From Arcobacter arenosus (GTDB lineage Bacteria > Campylobacterota > Campylobacteria > Campylobacterales > Arcobacteraceae), in the NCBI RefSeq assembly GCF_005771535.1, contig NZ_VANU01000005.1:178213-242212 (forward strand): 64,000 nucleotides of DNA. The letters run 5' to 3'. Of this stretch, positions 36,831 to 46,012 are shown one piece after another. The position numbers and the translations under genes are program-made. The notes beneath the pieces are model-generated. The model had not been told where the DNA came from. It saw only the letters and a list, made by a program, of their open reading frames with translations, and searched no databases. Each line of letters starts with the position of its first letter. The stretch's first letter is position 1.

Positions 36831-39347
36831 CTACATATAATTTAAATCTTCAGTTGCATCCTTATTTTGAATAATAGATTCAATTACTTCATCTGAAGAG
36901 TGGGATTGTGGAGTATTCTCGTTATTTGAATTTTGCTCATTAGAGGATTGATTATTAGAGCTCTCATTTTGCATATTAAAATCAAGACTTATTGTTGTTT
37001 GTGGATTATTAAAGTTTCTATTTAAAGCATCCCTTAACATAGATTGATTTTCAACAAAGGCATCATGAGTTGAAGATTGAGATAAACTCATACTAATCGA
37101 TATAGCATTTTCTCTATCTGTTTTCATTAAAATAGCAATATGTCCCAATTGAGCAGGGAATAGATTTAATCTAAATGCTGTAACAGGAGGCTTATAGTTT
37201 TCATACATATTTCTAGCCACATCTGACATCATACTTGACATTTGTTGTTGTGCACCGATAATTCTATTTTGTATAGTCATTGCCAAATTTGGATTTACAT
37301 TTAAATTAACAGTCTGTGTCTCATTTGTTGAACTTATGCTTGAGTTTGATGATGAAGAATTAGTTATGCTATTTGAGGCAATTTTTTGAGACTCTAAATT
37401 TTCCGCTGCTCTTTTAAGTAACTCTTCAACATTTAAATTTTTATTGAAAGCTAATTTATCTAATAAAGAGATTTTACTATCTAAATTTGCTTTATTATTA
37501 GATTGAGGTTCTGCTTTTGTTGAACTTTCATCAATTTCAACGGATGCATCTTCTAAATTTAAATTTAAAATATCTGCACCTTTTTTTACATCTTCAATAG
37601 AAGTTCCATCTTTTACAGTTTTTACACCCTCAGTTTTATTTGAAAGCATTTGATTATATATTGAATTTTTTTGAGAACTTAAATATATATTTGTTGCAAT
37701 ATCATTATTATTTTTATTTAAAGTTCCTTGTTTAGTAAAATCACTCTCTTGTAAATTTGGATTTTTAGCAGATATTGTTTGAGCTTTTGCATTATCAAAC
37801 AATCTATCCATTAATGATTTAGATTCTTGTTTTGAACTTTCGACCTTAACATTTTCCTCTTTATTTGAAGATTCATTCAACTTTGCAATATCATCTTTTT
37901 TTAGATTTACAGTTTCATCTTTAGTATTTAAAGCTTCTTTTTCTAAATCAGAAAGCTTATTTTGCGTTGTACCTGAACTTGTTTGTGAAGTTGATTGTGA
38001 AGCTGTAGTACTTTGTTGTGTTGTATTTTTTTCAACAGAACTATCTGTTTCTTCAGATACTTTATTCACAACTTTTGCATTATTTATTTCAGCTTTAATC
38101 TCTTCTTTATTTGAATTATTTACCTTAGTATCTTCTTTTGAAACTACAGTTTCAATATTCTCTTTTTTTGTTAAAGTTATATCTTTTTCAACTTTTTTAG
38201 TATCACTTAGAGATTCATCTTCTAATTGTACATTTTTAGTTGTTTTAACTTTATTTTCAGTTTCAAGTTTAGTTTTTGTATCTTTTTCTTCTATTTTAGA
38301 ATCTGTTTTTTCAAGTTCATCAAAATTTATTTCCACTTGAGTTTGTGTAGTACCAACAGTTTTAGAACTATTTTCTTCTACATTTTTATTATTTGTTTTT
38401 ATCTCTTTTTTTGCTTCATTTACTAATTTATCTAATAATGAACTTGTTTTTTCTGTTTCAACTTCAGGTGTTGAAGAAGAAAGGTTTTGTTTTCCTACAA
38501 TTTCGTCTGTTATAGAAGAAGAATTATTTTGTTTTTCTACTACTATTTCATCCTTTAAAGTTGAAGAGGTATTCTGTTTTTCTGTTTTTGGTTCATCTAT
38601 ATTTTCTAACGTTTTTGAACTAATCTCTTCTTTTGCTTTTGTAATTAACTTATCTAATAAAGAAGAATCAGGCTTATTATCTTTTGTAGTTTTATTTTTT
38701 GTTTGTTCATCTTTTTCTTCTAAAACTACTTCTTTTGTACTTACTTTTTCATTTTCTTTTGAAGTTTCAATATTTGTTTTATCAGATGTTTTTAATTTTT
38801 TTTGTTCTTTTTCAATGGTTTCTTCAAAAGAAGCAGTTTGCTCTTTTGAATCAACTTTTTCTACTATATTTTCTTTTGTTTCTGCAGTATATAAATTTTT
38901 TGATTTTGTTTTTTGATTTGCTTCTAAAACCATTCTATCCAACAAAGAATTGTTGCTAGAGATATCTTTAGTCTTAGGTTCTAGATTTTGTTCTTTAGAA
39001 TCTTTAGGAAGATTATTAACTTCTTTTTTTGAATCTTCTTTTTCAGAACTTTTATTTTGTGATACTTTATTCTCTTGTGTGTTATTTAAATCTTCATCTT
39101 TTGTTTGAACTTGTTTGTTTTTATTATTGGTATCAGTTGTAGTTGTTTGTTTTGACAAATCAGTATTTTGTTTAGATTTTTCATCTGATACATTTGTATC
39201 TTTTGTTTGAGTTTCTTCTTTTGAACTTGCAAGTAAAGAATCAAAAAGAGATAATCCCTCTTTTTTTTCAGTTCCATTACTTTTTGTCCCAGAAGAACTA
39301 TTAGTATCAGTTTTTGATAATGATAAAAAATCTATTTCTTTTGTCAT
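36831..39347 (-). CDS. fliK: Flagellar hook-length control protein FliK, large repeat-bearing form
   Basis: 838 residues. The C-terminal export-switch domain (about 680-790) is recognisable: FRLNLFPAQLGHIAILMKTD, then VENQSMLRDALNRNFNN. The N-terminal 670 residues are very rich in Lys, Glu, Ser, Thr and Asn and look disordered. Six copies of S-L-[LMF]-D-[KRS]-[LM] occur at 33, 134, 229, 303, 511 and 627, most followed by an Ala-Lys/Asn segment. FliK acts as a ruler secreted during hook growth and then contacts FlhB. The next two genes encode FliR and FlhB. Opposite-strand open frames here are shadows of the repeats. Confidence 0.9.
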   Translation of the reverse strand: MTKEIDFLSLSKTDTNSSSGTKSNGTEKKEGLSLFDSLLASSKEETQTKDTNVSDEKSKQNTDLSKQTTTTDTNNKNKQVQTKDEDLNNTQENKVSQNKSSEKEDSKKEVNNLPKDSKEQNLEPKTKDISSNNSLLDRMVLEANQKTKSKNLYTAETKENIVEKVDSKEQTASFEETIEKEQKKLKTSDKTNIETSKENEKVSTKEVVLEEKDEQTKNKTTKDNKPDSSLLDKLITKAKEEISSKTLENIDEPKTEKQNTSSTLKDEIVVEKQNNSSSITDEIVGKQNLSSSTPEVETEKTSSLLDKLVNEAKKEIKTNNKNVEENSSKTVGTTQTQVEINFDELEKTDSKIEEKDTKTKLETENKVKTTKNVQLEDESLSDTKKVEKDITLTKKENIETVVSKEDTKVNNSNKEEIKAEINNAKVVNKVSEETDSSVEKNTTQQSTTASQSTSQTSSGTTQNKLSDLEKEALNTKDETVNLKKDDIAKLNESSNKEENVKVESSKQESKSLMDRLFDNAKAQTISAKNPNLQESDFTKQGTLNKNNNDIATNIYLSSQKNSIYNQMLSNKTEGVKTVKDGTSIEDVKKGADILNLNLEDASVEIDESSTKAEPQSNNKANLDSKISLLDKLAFNKNLNVEELLKRAAENLESQKIASNSITNSSSSNSSISSTNETQTVNLNVNPNLAMTIQNRIIGAQQQMSSMMSDVARNMYENYKPPVTAFRLNLFPAQLGHIAILMKTDRENAISISMSLSQSSTHDAFVENQSMLRDALNRNFNNPQTTISLDFNMQNESSNNQSSNEQNSNNENTPQSHSSDEVIESIIQNKDATEDLNYM

Positions 39348-39350
39348 CTT

Positions 39351-39809
39351 TTATGCTTTTAAAATCTCTAATGTTTTAGAATCAATATTCTTATGTGTAT
39401 TGAAAGTTGCAACATTAGCTTCATATGACCGCATAGCTTCAATTAAATCAACCATCTCAACAACTGGGTTAATATTTGGATATGCAACATAACCCTCTTC
39501 ATTTGCATCGGGATGAGAAGGTTCGTATTTCATAATTGGATCTGCATCATTTTCTACTATAGATTTTACACCTACACCTCTTAATTCAGCACTTGTATTT
39601 TTATTATTTGTTTCTTGTAAGTTGTTATTAAGATTTTTAGTATTATTAACTAAAAGCTCTTCAAATACAACATTTTGTTTTTTATAAGGCCCGCCAGCTT
39701 CCGTGTGTGTAGTTTTTGCATTTGCGATATTAGCACTTACAATATTTATTCTTGTTCTTTGCGCACCCATTCCAGAGGAAGCAATATTATATCCATCAAA
39801 TAAACCCAT
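39351..39809 (-). CDS. flgC: Flagellar basal-body rod protein FlgC
   Basis: 152 residues. N-terminal rod motif (NIASSGMGAQRTRINIVSAN), the ANAxTTxxxxGGPY segment (ANAKTTHTEAGGPYKKQ), and a C-terminal NPVVEMVDLIEAMRSYEAN with AFNTHKNI match FlgC. It forms the proximal rod. It is paired with fliE in the usual flgC-fliE order, but flgB is 17 kb away. Confidence 0.96.
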   Translation of the reverse strand: MGLFDGYNIASSGMGAQRTRINIVSANIANAKTTHTEAGGPYKKQNVVFEELLVNNTKNLNNNLQETNNKNTSAELRGVGVKSIVENDADPIMKYEPSHPDANEEGYVAYPNINPVVEMVDLIEAMRSYEANVATFNTHKNIDSKTLEILKA

Positions 39810-39822
39810 CTAAAGCCTCCAA

Positions 39823-40119
39823 TTAAACTTGCATTTTACTGATTTCTTTATAGGCATTAATAGCTTTATTTTTCACTTCTAATGCTAATTTTAAAGATAA
39901 TTCAGCTTCTTCAATTTTTTGAACAGCTTCTTGAAGATTTTTAACATTTCCAGTTGCAATACCTTCCATTGCTTTATAACCTTCAACTTGACTAGTGTTA
40001 ACCTCTTTCATAGCATCATTTAACATCGATGAAAAAGTTGCACCATCATTTTTTTGCGTAGGATTTGCTTGGGTCTTTGCTAATGAACCAATTGAGTTTG
40101 CGATTGAAGAAATATTCAT
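39823..40119 (-). CDS. fliE: Flagellar hook-basal body protein FliE
   Basis: 98 residues, the usual size. FSSMLNDAMKEVN in the middle and the C-terminal SLKLALEVKNKAINAYKEISKMQV match FliE, the adaptor between MS ring and rod. The order is 107-residue membrane protein, fliE, flgC, with gaps of 8 and 13 bases. Confidence 0.95.
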   Translation of the reverse strand: MNISSIANSIGSLAKTQANPTQKNDGATFSSMLNDAMKEVNTSQVEGYKAMEGIATGNVKNLQEAVQKIEEAELSLKLALEVKNKAINAYKEISKMQV

Positions 40120-40127
40120 CTAAATCC

Positions 40128-40451
40128 TTAATTTGTTTTCTTACCAACGTTTTGTGCATCTTGCACACCAAGTTCGGCCATCATTGCATTTATTTTTTCT
40201 TCATTATATTTAAAGTTTAGCTCTTCTCTTTTAGCATCTAAGTTAAAAAGTAAAATTATCAAAGAAAGCATCATATTTGAAACTCCTTTAAGGACAATAG
40301 TTACACCTATAATACCAAAAATCATCTCTAAAGGTGTGTAAAGGTCAGCATTTACCACAAAGAATATTAAAGTTGCAAAAAAGCCAGTGGCGATGTAAAG
40401 TCTAAAAACACCACTATTAATTACACTTTGTGAAAATCTTTCTACTACCAT
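40128..40451 (-). CDS. Small membrane protein in the flagellar operon
   Basis: 107 residues with two membrane spans (about 17-35 and 41-70, the second region possibly two short helices) and a charged cytoplasmic tail (AKREELNFKYNEEKINAMMAE). I do not recognise the family. Its place between flhG and fliE suggests a flagellar or polar role, but no motif shows this. The spacer to flhG is 56 bases without a clear promoter. Confidence 0.72.
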   Translation of the reverse strand: MVVERFSQSVINSGVFRLYIATGFFATLIFFVVNADLYTPLEMIFGIIGVTIVLKGVSNMMLSLIILLFNLDAKREELNFKYNEEKINAMMAELGVQDAQNVGKKTN

Positions 40452-40507
40452 AGATTACCTATGTAAAATAAAAAAATATTTAATGTTGATGCACACACAA
40501 ACAAGCC

Positions 40508-41323
40508 TTACTTTAAATCATTTAGTAATGTATCAATCACCTTTTGTAGTTCTTTAGTTATTTGATCATGTTGAAACTCATGAACAAATAGTTTTCTTAA
40601 TCTTGACGTCGTAGAAATATTAGCTGATGTCGAAACATTACCTATATATTTTACCATAAAATTTGGATTTAACAAATTTTTTTTAGCTAAATTAACTAAA
40701 GATTTAGAAATTGTCTCACCAATTTGATAACTTCTTGTATGATTAAAGCATAATAATAAACTTTTTTTATCAATAGAAAGTAATTTCATCAATGCATACA
40801 CATCAGTTAAAGCAGATGGGTCAGTTGTAGTAAGGGCTAAAATATTATCTGAAACTGATAAAAACTCTTGAACATATTCATTTAAACCAGCACCTGTATC
40901 AATTAAAACAATATCATAATTATTATAATCTTTAATATCATGAACAATTCTACTTAAAACAAGTGAATTATTTAAATTAGCATATTGATAACCACTTTTC
41001 CCTGCAATTAAAGATAAATTTGAATAAGCTGTATTTGAAACAACCTCACTAATTGAGTTTCTACCTTCAATATAATCAAAAAGGGTTAGCTTAGGCTTTA
41101 AATCGAATAAAACTTGTAAATTTGCTAATCCAATATCAGCATCAATAACAACAACTTTAAAACCTCTCTTGGCCAATAAATAGGCAATATTTGCTGTAAA
41201 AGTTGATTTTCCAACACCACCTTTTCCAGAAGTAATTGTAATAACTTTTGTTTTACTAATATTATTTTTTGGTTTTGTTAAATTAATTAATTTGCTAGCT
41301 TGAGAAGAGATTGAGTTAAACAA
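40508..41323 (-). CDS. flhG: MinD-like ATPase FlhG (FleN/YlxH), flagellar number control
   Basis: 271 residues. The deviant Walker A is KGGVGKS (34-40), followed by VVIDADIGLANLQVLF and VLIDTGAGLNEYVQEFL. In Campylobacter FlhG sets flagellar number and helps place division. It follows flhF on the same strand with three bases between them. The usual N-terminal DQAxxLR motif that activates FlhF is not obvious; SISSQASKLINL is the likely equivalent. Confidence 0.94.
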   Translation of the reverse strand: MFNSISSQASKLINLTKPKNNISKTKVITITSGKGGVGKSTFTANIAYLLAKRGFKVVVIDADIGLANLQVLFDLKPKLTLFDYIEGRNSISEVVSNTAYSNLSLIAGKSGYQYANLNNSLVLSRIVHDIKDYNNYDIVLIDTGAGLNEYVQEFLSVSDNILALTTTDPSALTDVYALMKLLSIDKKSLLLCFNHTRSYQIGETISKSLVNLAKKNLLNPNFMVKYIGNVSTSANISTTSRLRKLFVHEFQHDQITKELQKVIDTLLNDLK

Positions 41324-41326
41324 ATA

Positions 41327-42478
41327 TTATCTCCTTGCGCAAGAATTATTCATAAAACAATCAATTAAAAAAGATGAATCAGAAACAATTAAATCATCTG
41401 GTACATTTTGACCAATTGAAAAATATGTTATCGATTTTTTTGTTTTATGTGCAAAAGAGATTAAATTCCCAAAACTTCTAGTTTCATCTAATTTTGTAAA
41501 GGTTAAAAAATCAATATTCAATCTTGAATAATTTGTATAAATATCAATTAAGTCACTATGTTTTACATTTGCTGGTAAAACCAAAACCTTTTCAATCGGT
41601 AGTTCACTAACTCTATTTTGATACTCATTTACAAGTTCAATTTTATCTACATCATATTGACTAGATCCAGCTGTATCAATAAAAATATAATTACAATCTT
41701 TTAATCTTAATAAAGCTTCAACTAACTCTTCAGGCTTCTTTACAACTTCTAAAGGAAGCCTCATAATGTTTGTATATGCCTGTAATTGTTCTATTGCACC
41801 AACTCTAAATGAATCTAAAGTTACAATTCCAACTTTATAGTTTTGCCCTAACTTATAAGCATATCTAGCAGCTAATTTTGCAATTGTTGTTGTTTTCCCA
41901 ACACCTGTTGGTCCAACCATCATTATAATTTTTCTTTGATGTTTTCTTAATGGAATCTCTTGTTTTATAGGTATAATTCTTCTTAAAATTAATTTGAAAA
42001 AATCATTTACTTTTTTTGGATTTGCTTTAAGAGCAACAGGTAATTGCTTTATTGTTTTTTTCATAATTGTATATGTCATCTCTTGATCAAACTCATTTTG
42101 TTCAAAAAGATTATAGATATCAACAAACTCAGGTGGAATAGTTAAATCATATAGTTGACTTTTAGGATCCCATAAAGATTTCTGAACCTGCATAATGGCG
42201 TCTTGCATCTTAAGAATCTCTTCTTTAAAATCATAAACTTTTGCATTAAAACTTGTTTGTCCAGATTGTTTTGGTTTTACAGAAATCTGTTTTGTAGACA
42301 GAGAAGATTGTTTGTGTTCATCTTCAATTGCGACAACAACTTCGTACATATCTTTTGTACCATCATTTGCACTTGATATTTTTTTTGTTGATACTACAAT
42401 TGCATCCTCTCCACACTCATCTTGAGCATTTTTTAATGCAATAGTTGGTGTCTCACCTAAAAAAGAGAGCATATTCAT
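41327..42478 (-). CDS. flhF: SRP-type GTPase FlhF, flagellar placement
   Basis: 383 residues with B, N and G domains. The G1 loop is GPTGVGKT (189-196), then VTLDSFRVGAIEQLQ, FIDTAGSSQYD and the FTKLDETRSFGNL motif. FlhF recruits early flagellar parts to the pole. It overlaps the flgA-like gene by four bases (ATGA) and is followed by flhG. Confidence 0.96.
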   Translation of the reverse strand: MNMLSFLGETPTIALKNAQDECGEDAIVVSTKKISSANDGTKDMYEVVVAIEDEHKQSSLSTKQISVKPKQSGQTSFNAKVYDFKEEILKMQDAIMQVQKSLWDPKSQLYDLTIPPEFVDIYNLFEQNEFDQEMTYTIMKKTIKQLPVALKANPKKVNDFFKLILRRIIPIKQEIPLRKHQRKIIMMVGPTGVGKTTTIAKLAARYAYKLGQNYKVGIVTLDSFRVGAIEQLQAYTNIMRLPLEVVKKPEELVEALLRLKDCNYIFIDTAGSSQYDVDKIELVNEYQNRVSELPIEKVLVLPANVKHSDLIDIYTNYSRLNIDFLTFTKLDETRSFGNLISFAHKTKKSITYFSIGQNVPDDLIVSDSSFLIDCFMNNSCARR

Positions 42479-42873
42479 TGTAGTCTTCCATCTTTATAAA
42501 TTTTTTCAATTTTTCCATCAATTTTTTTTATTTTAATATATTCATCATTTTCATAAACAACCTCACCAGGTCTTTCAACTTCAATAGCTCCAAAATTAAA
42601 TAAAACTGATTTTTTTGTATATTCTTCAACATCTTTTGAACAAAGAATTGTACCTTTTCTTAAATACCTTTTTGCTAATAATTTATTTGATTTAAAATTA
42701 GATATTTCCAAAGGGATGCAGTATTTTTTTACACTTGACACATTTGCTGGTATTAACATTGAAGCATCAATAATCTCATGATAATCTATATCTTTTGTTG
42801 TTTTTACTACTTCAATTGCACATAAATTTATAGAAAAAAAAGCGATAACTAAAAGGGTTTTAAGCCTTAACAT
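42475..42873 (-). CDS. Secreted FlgA/SAF-like protein in the flagellar operon
   Basis: 132 residues from the second ATG (42873), which begins a signal peptide (MLRLKTLLVIAFFSINLCA). The frame is open for 12 more codons (ATG 42909), but that extension lies within flgN-like and spoils the signal. The mature part has a SAF-like run (KLLAKRYLRKGTILCSKDVEEYT), reminiscent of FlgA, the P-ring chaperone, though shorter. Three cysteines are present. The assignment to FlgA is tentative. Confidence 0.65.
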   Translation of the reverse strand: MLRLKTLLVIAFFSINLCAIEVVKTTKDIDYHEIIDASMLIPANVSSVKKYCIPLEISNFKSNKLLAKRYLRKGTILCSKDVEEYTKKSVLFNFGAIEVERPGEVVYENDEYIKIKKIDGKIEKIYKDGRLQ

Positions 42874-43237
42874 TAAAAAAGTTACCCCCGTTATTGTCTG
42901 TAATTTCATCTACTATATCTTTATACATTTGTTGAATTGGTTGAACAATCATAGCTAGTTTTCTATTTAATTCATAAAGTTTTTTTAATTCTGCTTCTAA
43001 ATTGTCAACTTGGTCTCTGTAAATATTAATATCAACTCCATTTTGTAATTCGTTGACAATCTCTTGATTCAAACGTTTTTTGTATAATGTAATTTTTTCA
43101 ATCATTGATTGTTTTTCATCATTTCGGTTTAAAAGTTCAGCGTGTTTTGCTTGTTTTATATCTTCTATATCTTGAAGTATATAATTTTGCATTTTATTTA
43201 CTAAATCAATCATCTCTTTTACAATAGTTTCAACCAT
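42860..43237 (-). CDS. FlgN-like export chaperone
   Basis: 125 residues, almost all helical with heptads, as expected of FlgN, the chaperone for hook-associated proteins FlgK and FlgL. The C-terminal LAMIVQPIQQMYKDIVDEI is amphipathic. Assignment rests on size, helical content and position between flgJ and flhF. It starts 11 bases after flgJ ends. Confidence 0.7.
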   Translation of the reverse strand: MVETIVKEMIDLVNKMQNYILQDIEDIKQAKHAELLNRNDEKQSMIEKITLYKKRLNQEIVNELQNGVDINIYRDQVDNLEAELKKLYELNRKLAMIVQPIQQMYKDIVDEITDNNGGNFFNVKA

Positions 43238-43248
43238 AATTTACTCTT

Positions 43249-43548
43249 TCACTTTCGTTCTGATAAAAAATTATAAAGCATATCACTTAAACCAACTGTA
43301 CCCGTAGATTGCCTTGCTACAGCTTCAGTATATAAACCTTTTATAATATCTGAACCACTTCCTTCACCTGCAATTGGAGTAGATTTTAATGAAATATCTA
43401 AAAGTTGTTGCATAAAAAAAGCTTCAAAATCATCTGTAACTTTTCGCAAATTTTCATCTTCTAATTTTGAACTATCAATGTTTTTATATTTATCAGTTGG
43501 ATTAGCTTTAATAGTGTTTATATCAACTAAATTTGAATTTATTTCCAT
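43249..43548 (-). CDS. flgJ: Rod-binding protein (FlgJ N-terminal domain only)
   Basis: 99 residues. FEAFFMQQLLDISLKST is the rod-binding motif of FlgJ, and LYTEAVARQSTGTVGLSDMLYNFL closes the domain. The muramidase half found in enterobacteria is absent, as is usual in this phylum. It acts in rod assembly. It lies two bases after motB. Confidence 0.88.
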   Translation of the reverse strand: MEINSNLVDINTIKANPTDKYKNIDSSKLEDENLRKVTDDFEAFFMQQLLDISLKSTPIAGEGSGSDIIKGLYTEAVARQSTGTVGLSDMLYNFLSERK

Positions 43549-43550
43549 TT

Positions 43551-44324
43551 TTACTCCACCCTGTCAAAGAAATTTTCTTCGCTAAGAAGTTCTTCTTGAT
43601 TATCTTGTGAGAAGAATCGCATTTCAACTCTTCTATTATCAGATGCCTTTTCACTTTTAGGATGATAAGAAGCATACGCAGAAACTTTTAAAACAGAAGG
43701 GTCAATTCTATTTTTGATAAGCTCTTTTACAACTTCAATTGAACGTAATGCAGAGATATCCCAATTATCTCTTGGTATTTTATCATCTTGATATGGACTA
43801 GCCGATGTATGTCCTATAACTTCAATATTATAAGTTTGAGGCATAGTTCTTATCACTCTTGCAATTTTAGCAATAAATCTTTTTGCATTTGTATTTGTTA
43901 AAAGATATTCTCCCTCTTCAAAAATTATGGTTGAGGGGATATCTAAAGTAAACTCATTTTTCCCTTTTTCTAATTTTATTTGCTCTGTCTCTTCAACATT
44001 ACTTTCATTTAATTGTTCAACTAAATCAGAAACTTCTTCGGCAGCTTGTTCCATAGCATTATCAGTAGAATCAACACTGTCATCTTGAGAATTACTATTT
44101 TGGGTTGAATATTTTTCAGATTGAGTTTCAACATCAGTTGAAGCATCAATAAAACCCATTGCTTTTCTCATTACATCAAAATACTCTTCTACCTTTTTTT
44201 TATCCATAACTGCCATAGATAAAAGTAAAATAAAAAAAGTTAATAGAAGTGACATTAAGTCACCAAATTGAACTAGCCAACCTGGTAAACATTTTGGACA
44301 CTCTGGACATTTATCTTTTGCCAT
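43551..44324 (-). CDS. motB: Flagellar motor stator protein MotB
   Basis: 257 residues. One membrane span (about 24-39) starts with QFGDLMSLLLTFF; D22 is the proton- or sodium-carrying residue. The periplasmic linker (about 55-120) is acidic. The OmpA-like peptidoglycan-binding domain contains VIGHTSASPYQ and DNRRVEMRF. The N-terminus carries three cysteines in KCPECPKC (C6, C9, C12). Ion choice cannot be told from this alone. Confidence 0.96.
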   Translation of the reverse strand: MAKDKCPECPKCLPGWLVQFGDLMSLLLTFFILLLSMAVMDKKKVEEYFDVMRKAMGFIDASTDVETQSEKYSTQNSNSQDDSVDSTDNAMEQAAEEVSDLVEQLNESNVEETEQIKLEKGKNEFTLDIPSTIIFEEGEYLLTNTNAKRFIAKIARVIRTMPQTYNIEVIGHTSASPYQDDKIPRDNWDISALRSIEVVKELIKNRIDPSVLKVSAYASYHPKSEKASDNRRVEMRFFSQDNQEELLSEENFFDRVE

Positions 44325-44335
44325 AAGCTTTTTTT

Positions 44336-45091
44336 CTACTCTTCAATATCAACAAGAATCGAATTTAGTTGCATTTTAATATTACCAATTGATTCTTCAG
44401 CTGCTATCATTGTAGCACCTTTTATAATAACTTCACAAGTGTCAACTTCTTTTTTATGCTTTTGAGCAAGTTTACTCTCAATAATACCTGCAAATAAAGT
44501 ACCAATTAATGCACCATACATTGTTGTAAGTAAGGCAACGGCCATAGCTGGACCAACGGCAGCTGGATCTGAAAGGTTAGCAAGCATAGCAACTAGACCA
44601 ACAAGAGTACCAATCATACCCATTGCTCCAGCAGTACCACCAACATTACCAAATAATCCAATCATTGTCTCATGTCTTTTTGACATATATTCTAATTTTG
44701 TTTCTAATAAAGGTTGAAGAGTTTCAGCTTTTGTTCCATCAACTAGTAATTGAAAAGCTTCTTTAAAAAAAGGATTTGATTCTTCTAAAACTTTTTGCTC
44801 AATATGCATTACACCGTGCTTTTTAATCTCGGTAGCATAAAAGGTGATTTTTTCAACTAATTCAGGTAATGGTTCAAATTTCACTTCATTTAAAGCTACT
44901 TTCATTGCAGGAGTAACTCTTTTTAAATCACTAGCTTCAAATTGACCTGCAGTTACAGCTATTGTACCACCAAGAACGATAACAACTGAAGGGATATCAA
45001 TATAAGGACCAAATCCTACACCACCTAAAATAATCGCAAGGGCAACAAGGGCCCATCCACCACCTAAACCACCAGCTGTACTCTTATCCAT
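44336..45091 (-). CDS. motA: Flagellar motor stator protein MotA
   Basis: 251 residues with four membrane spans (about 8-25, 30-48, 150-170, 180-203). GMIGTLVGLVAMLANL and PAMAVALLTTMYGALIGTLF are the conserved pore-lining segments. The cytoplasmic loop (about 55-145) contacts FliG. It is 11 bases upstream of motB and four bases downstream of fliY, linking stator and switch genes in one unit. Confidence 0.96.
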   Translation of the reverse strand: MDKSTAGGLGGGWALVALAIILGGVGFGPYIDIPSVVIVLGGTIAVTAGQFEASDLKRVTPAMKVALNEVKFEPLPELVEKITFYATEIKKHGVMHIEQKVLEESNPFFKEAFQLLVDGTKAETLQPLLETKLEYMSKRHETMIGLFGNVGGTAGAMGMIGTLVGLVAMLANLSDPAAVGPAMAVALLTTMYGALIGTLFAGIIESKLAQKHKKEVDTCEVIIKGATMIAAEESIGNIKMQLNSILVDIEE

Positions 45092-45094
45092 ATG

Positions 45095-45991
45095 CTAAAA
45101 TCCTATTTGGCTTAATCTTGTTGAGCCATTTCCAATATTTTTAACTTTTAAACCAAATTTTCCTTCAACAATTACCGCTTCACCTTCACCAATTTTAACA
45201 CCATTTACTAATATTTCAAGGGGTTCATTAACCATTTGTTCTAGTTCAATAATCTCACCAATATCCCATCTTAAAATATCTTTTAATAAAAAGTTTTTGG
45301 TACCAAGTCTTACGCTAAGCTTTAATTTTATATCAAATAATAGTTGTAAATTCTCAGCAGACTCATCTGATAATAAAGAACTAATCCCTAAAGATGGTGT
45401 ATGAGAAGAAGAATTTGTATTTTTTACATTATTGTTTGTTGAAGCAATGGTAGCTTCTACTGCAACTTCTTCTTTTCCTGTAATTCCAGATAAATATGGT
45501 AATGCTAATTCATCAAAAGCAACATAAATAGGTAGTTTTTCCCCATCTAAAGTTAAATCAAAAAAATAACTGTTTTTTAAATCTTTTAATTCACTACAAT
45601 CTTTAATAACTGAGCCTAAAACTTCAGATTTTATTGATGAAATATCATTAAAACCTTGGGCATTTACACTAGTACATAAACTACCACAAACGTTAGCTAT
45701 TATCTCATTTACTGCATCTGTAATCTCATCATCAATATGTTCTTTTAAATCTCCCATACCACCTAACATGAAATATTCAAATTTTGTTGCAGTATTTGTT
45801 GGTATAAAAAATTTCCACGTAGATGAAATATCTGCAAAATCAAATTTAATTGATACTTCAATACACTGAGAATCTTCCAAATCCTGAGCATTTGATTCAT
45901 TTACAGAATCTATAATTACTTTTTTTGAAAGTAATTGCTCAAGGGTATTGGCTAATTCATCTTTTAAAAAACTTGATAAATCTGATGCCAA
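45095..45991 (-). CDS. fliY: Flagellar switch protein FliY
   Basis: 298 residues. The N-terminal part (about 1-180) is a CheC/FliM-middle-like domain (DDEITDAVNEIIANVCGSL). A Ser/Asn linker (185-205) follows, then a C-terminal SpoA domain (about 215-298) with LFDIKLKLSVRLGTKNFLLKD, ILVNGVKIGEGEAVIVEGKFGLKV. This is the FliY layout of Campylobacterota, which have FliY besides FliM and FliN. CheC-like dephosphorylation of CheY-P is possible but the active-site pattern (ExxN twice) appears only once (E92-I-I-A-N). Confidence 0.88.
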   Translation of the reverse strand: MASDLSSFLKDELANTLEQLLSKKVIIDSVNESNAQDLEDSQCIEVSIKFDFADISSTWKFFIPTNTATKFEYFMLGGMGDLKEHIDDEITDAVNEIIANVCGSLCTSVNAQGFNDISSIKSEVLGSVIKDCSELKDLKNSYFFDLTLDGEKLPIYVAFDELALPYLSGITGKEEVAVEATIASTNNNVKNTNSSSHTPSLGISSLLSDESAENLQLLFDIKLKLSVRLGTKNFLLKDILRWDIGEIIELEQMVNEPLEILVNGVKIGEGEAVIVEGKFGLKVKNIGNGSTRLSQIGF

Positions 45992-46012
45992 GAAATAACC
46001 TTTTTATTTTTA

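Noticed and set aside
38226-38959. Phe/Leu-rich plus-strand frames opposite fliK
   Set aside because: They mirror Lys/Glu-rich fliK codons and are compositional shadows.
42874-42909. Longer flgA-like start
   Set aside because: It would push the signal peptide 12 residues inward; the ATG at 42873 gives a normal signal peptide.
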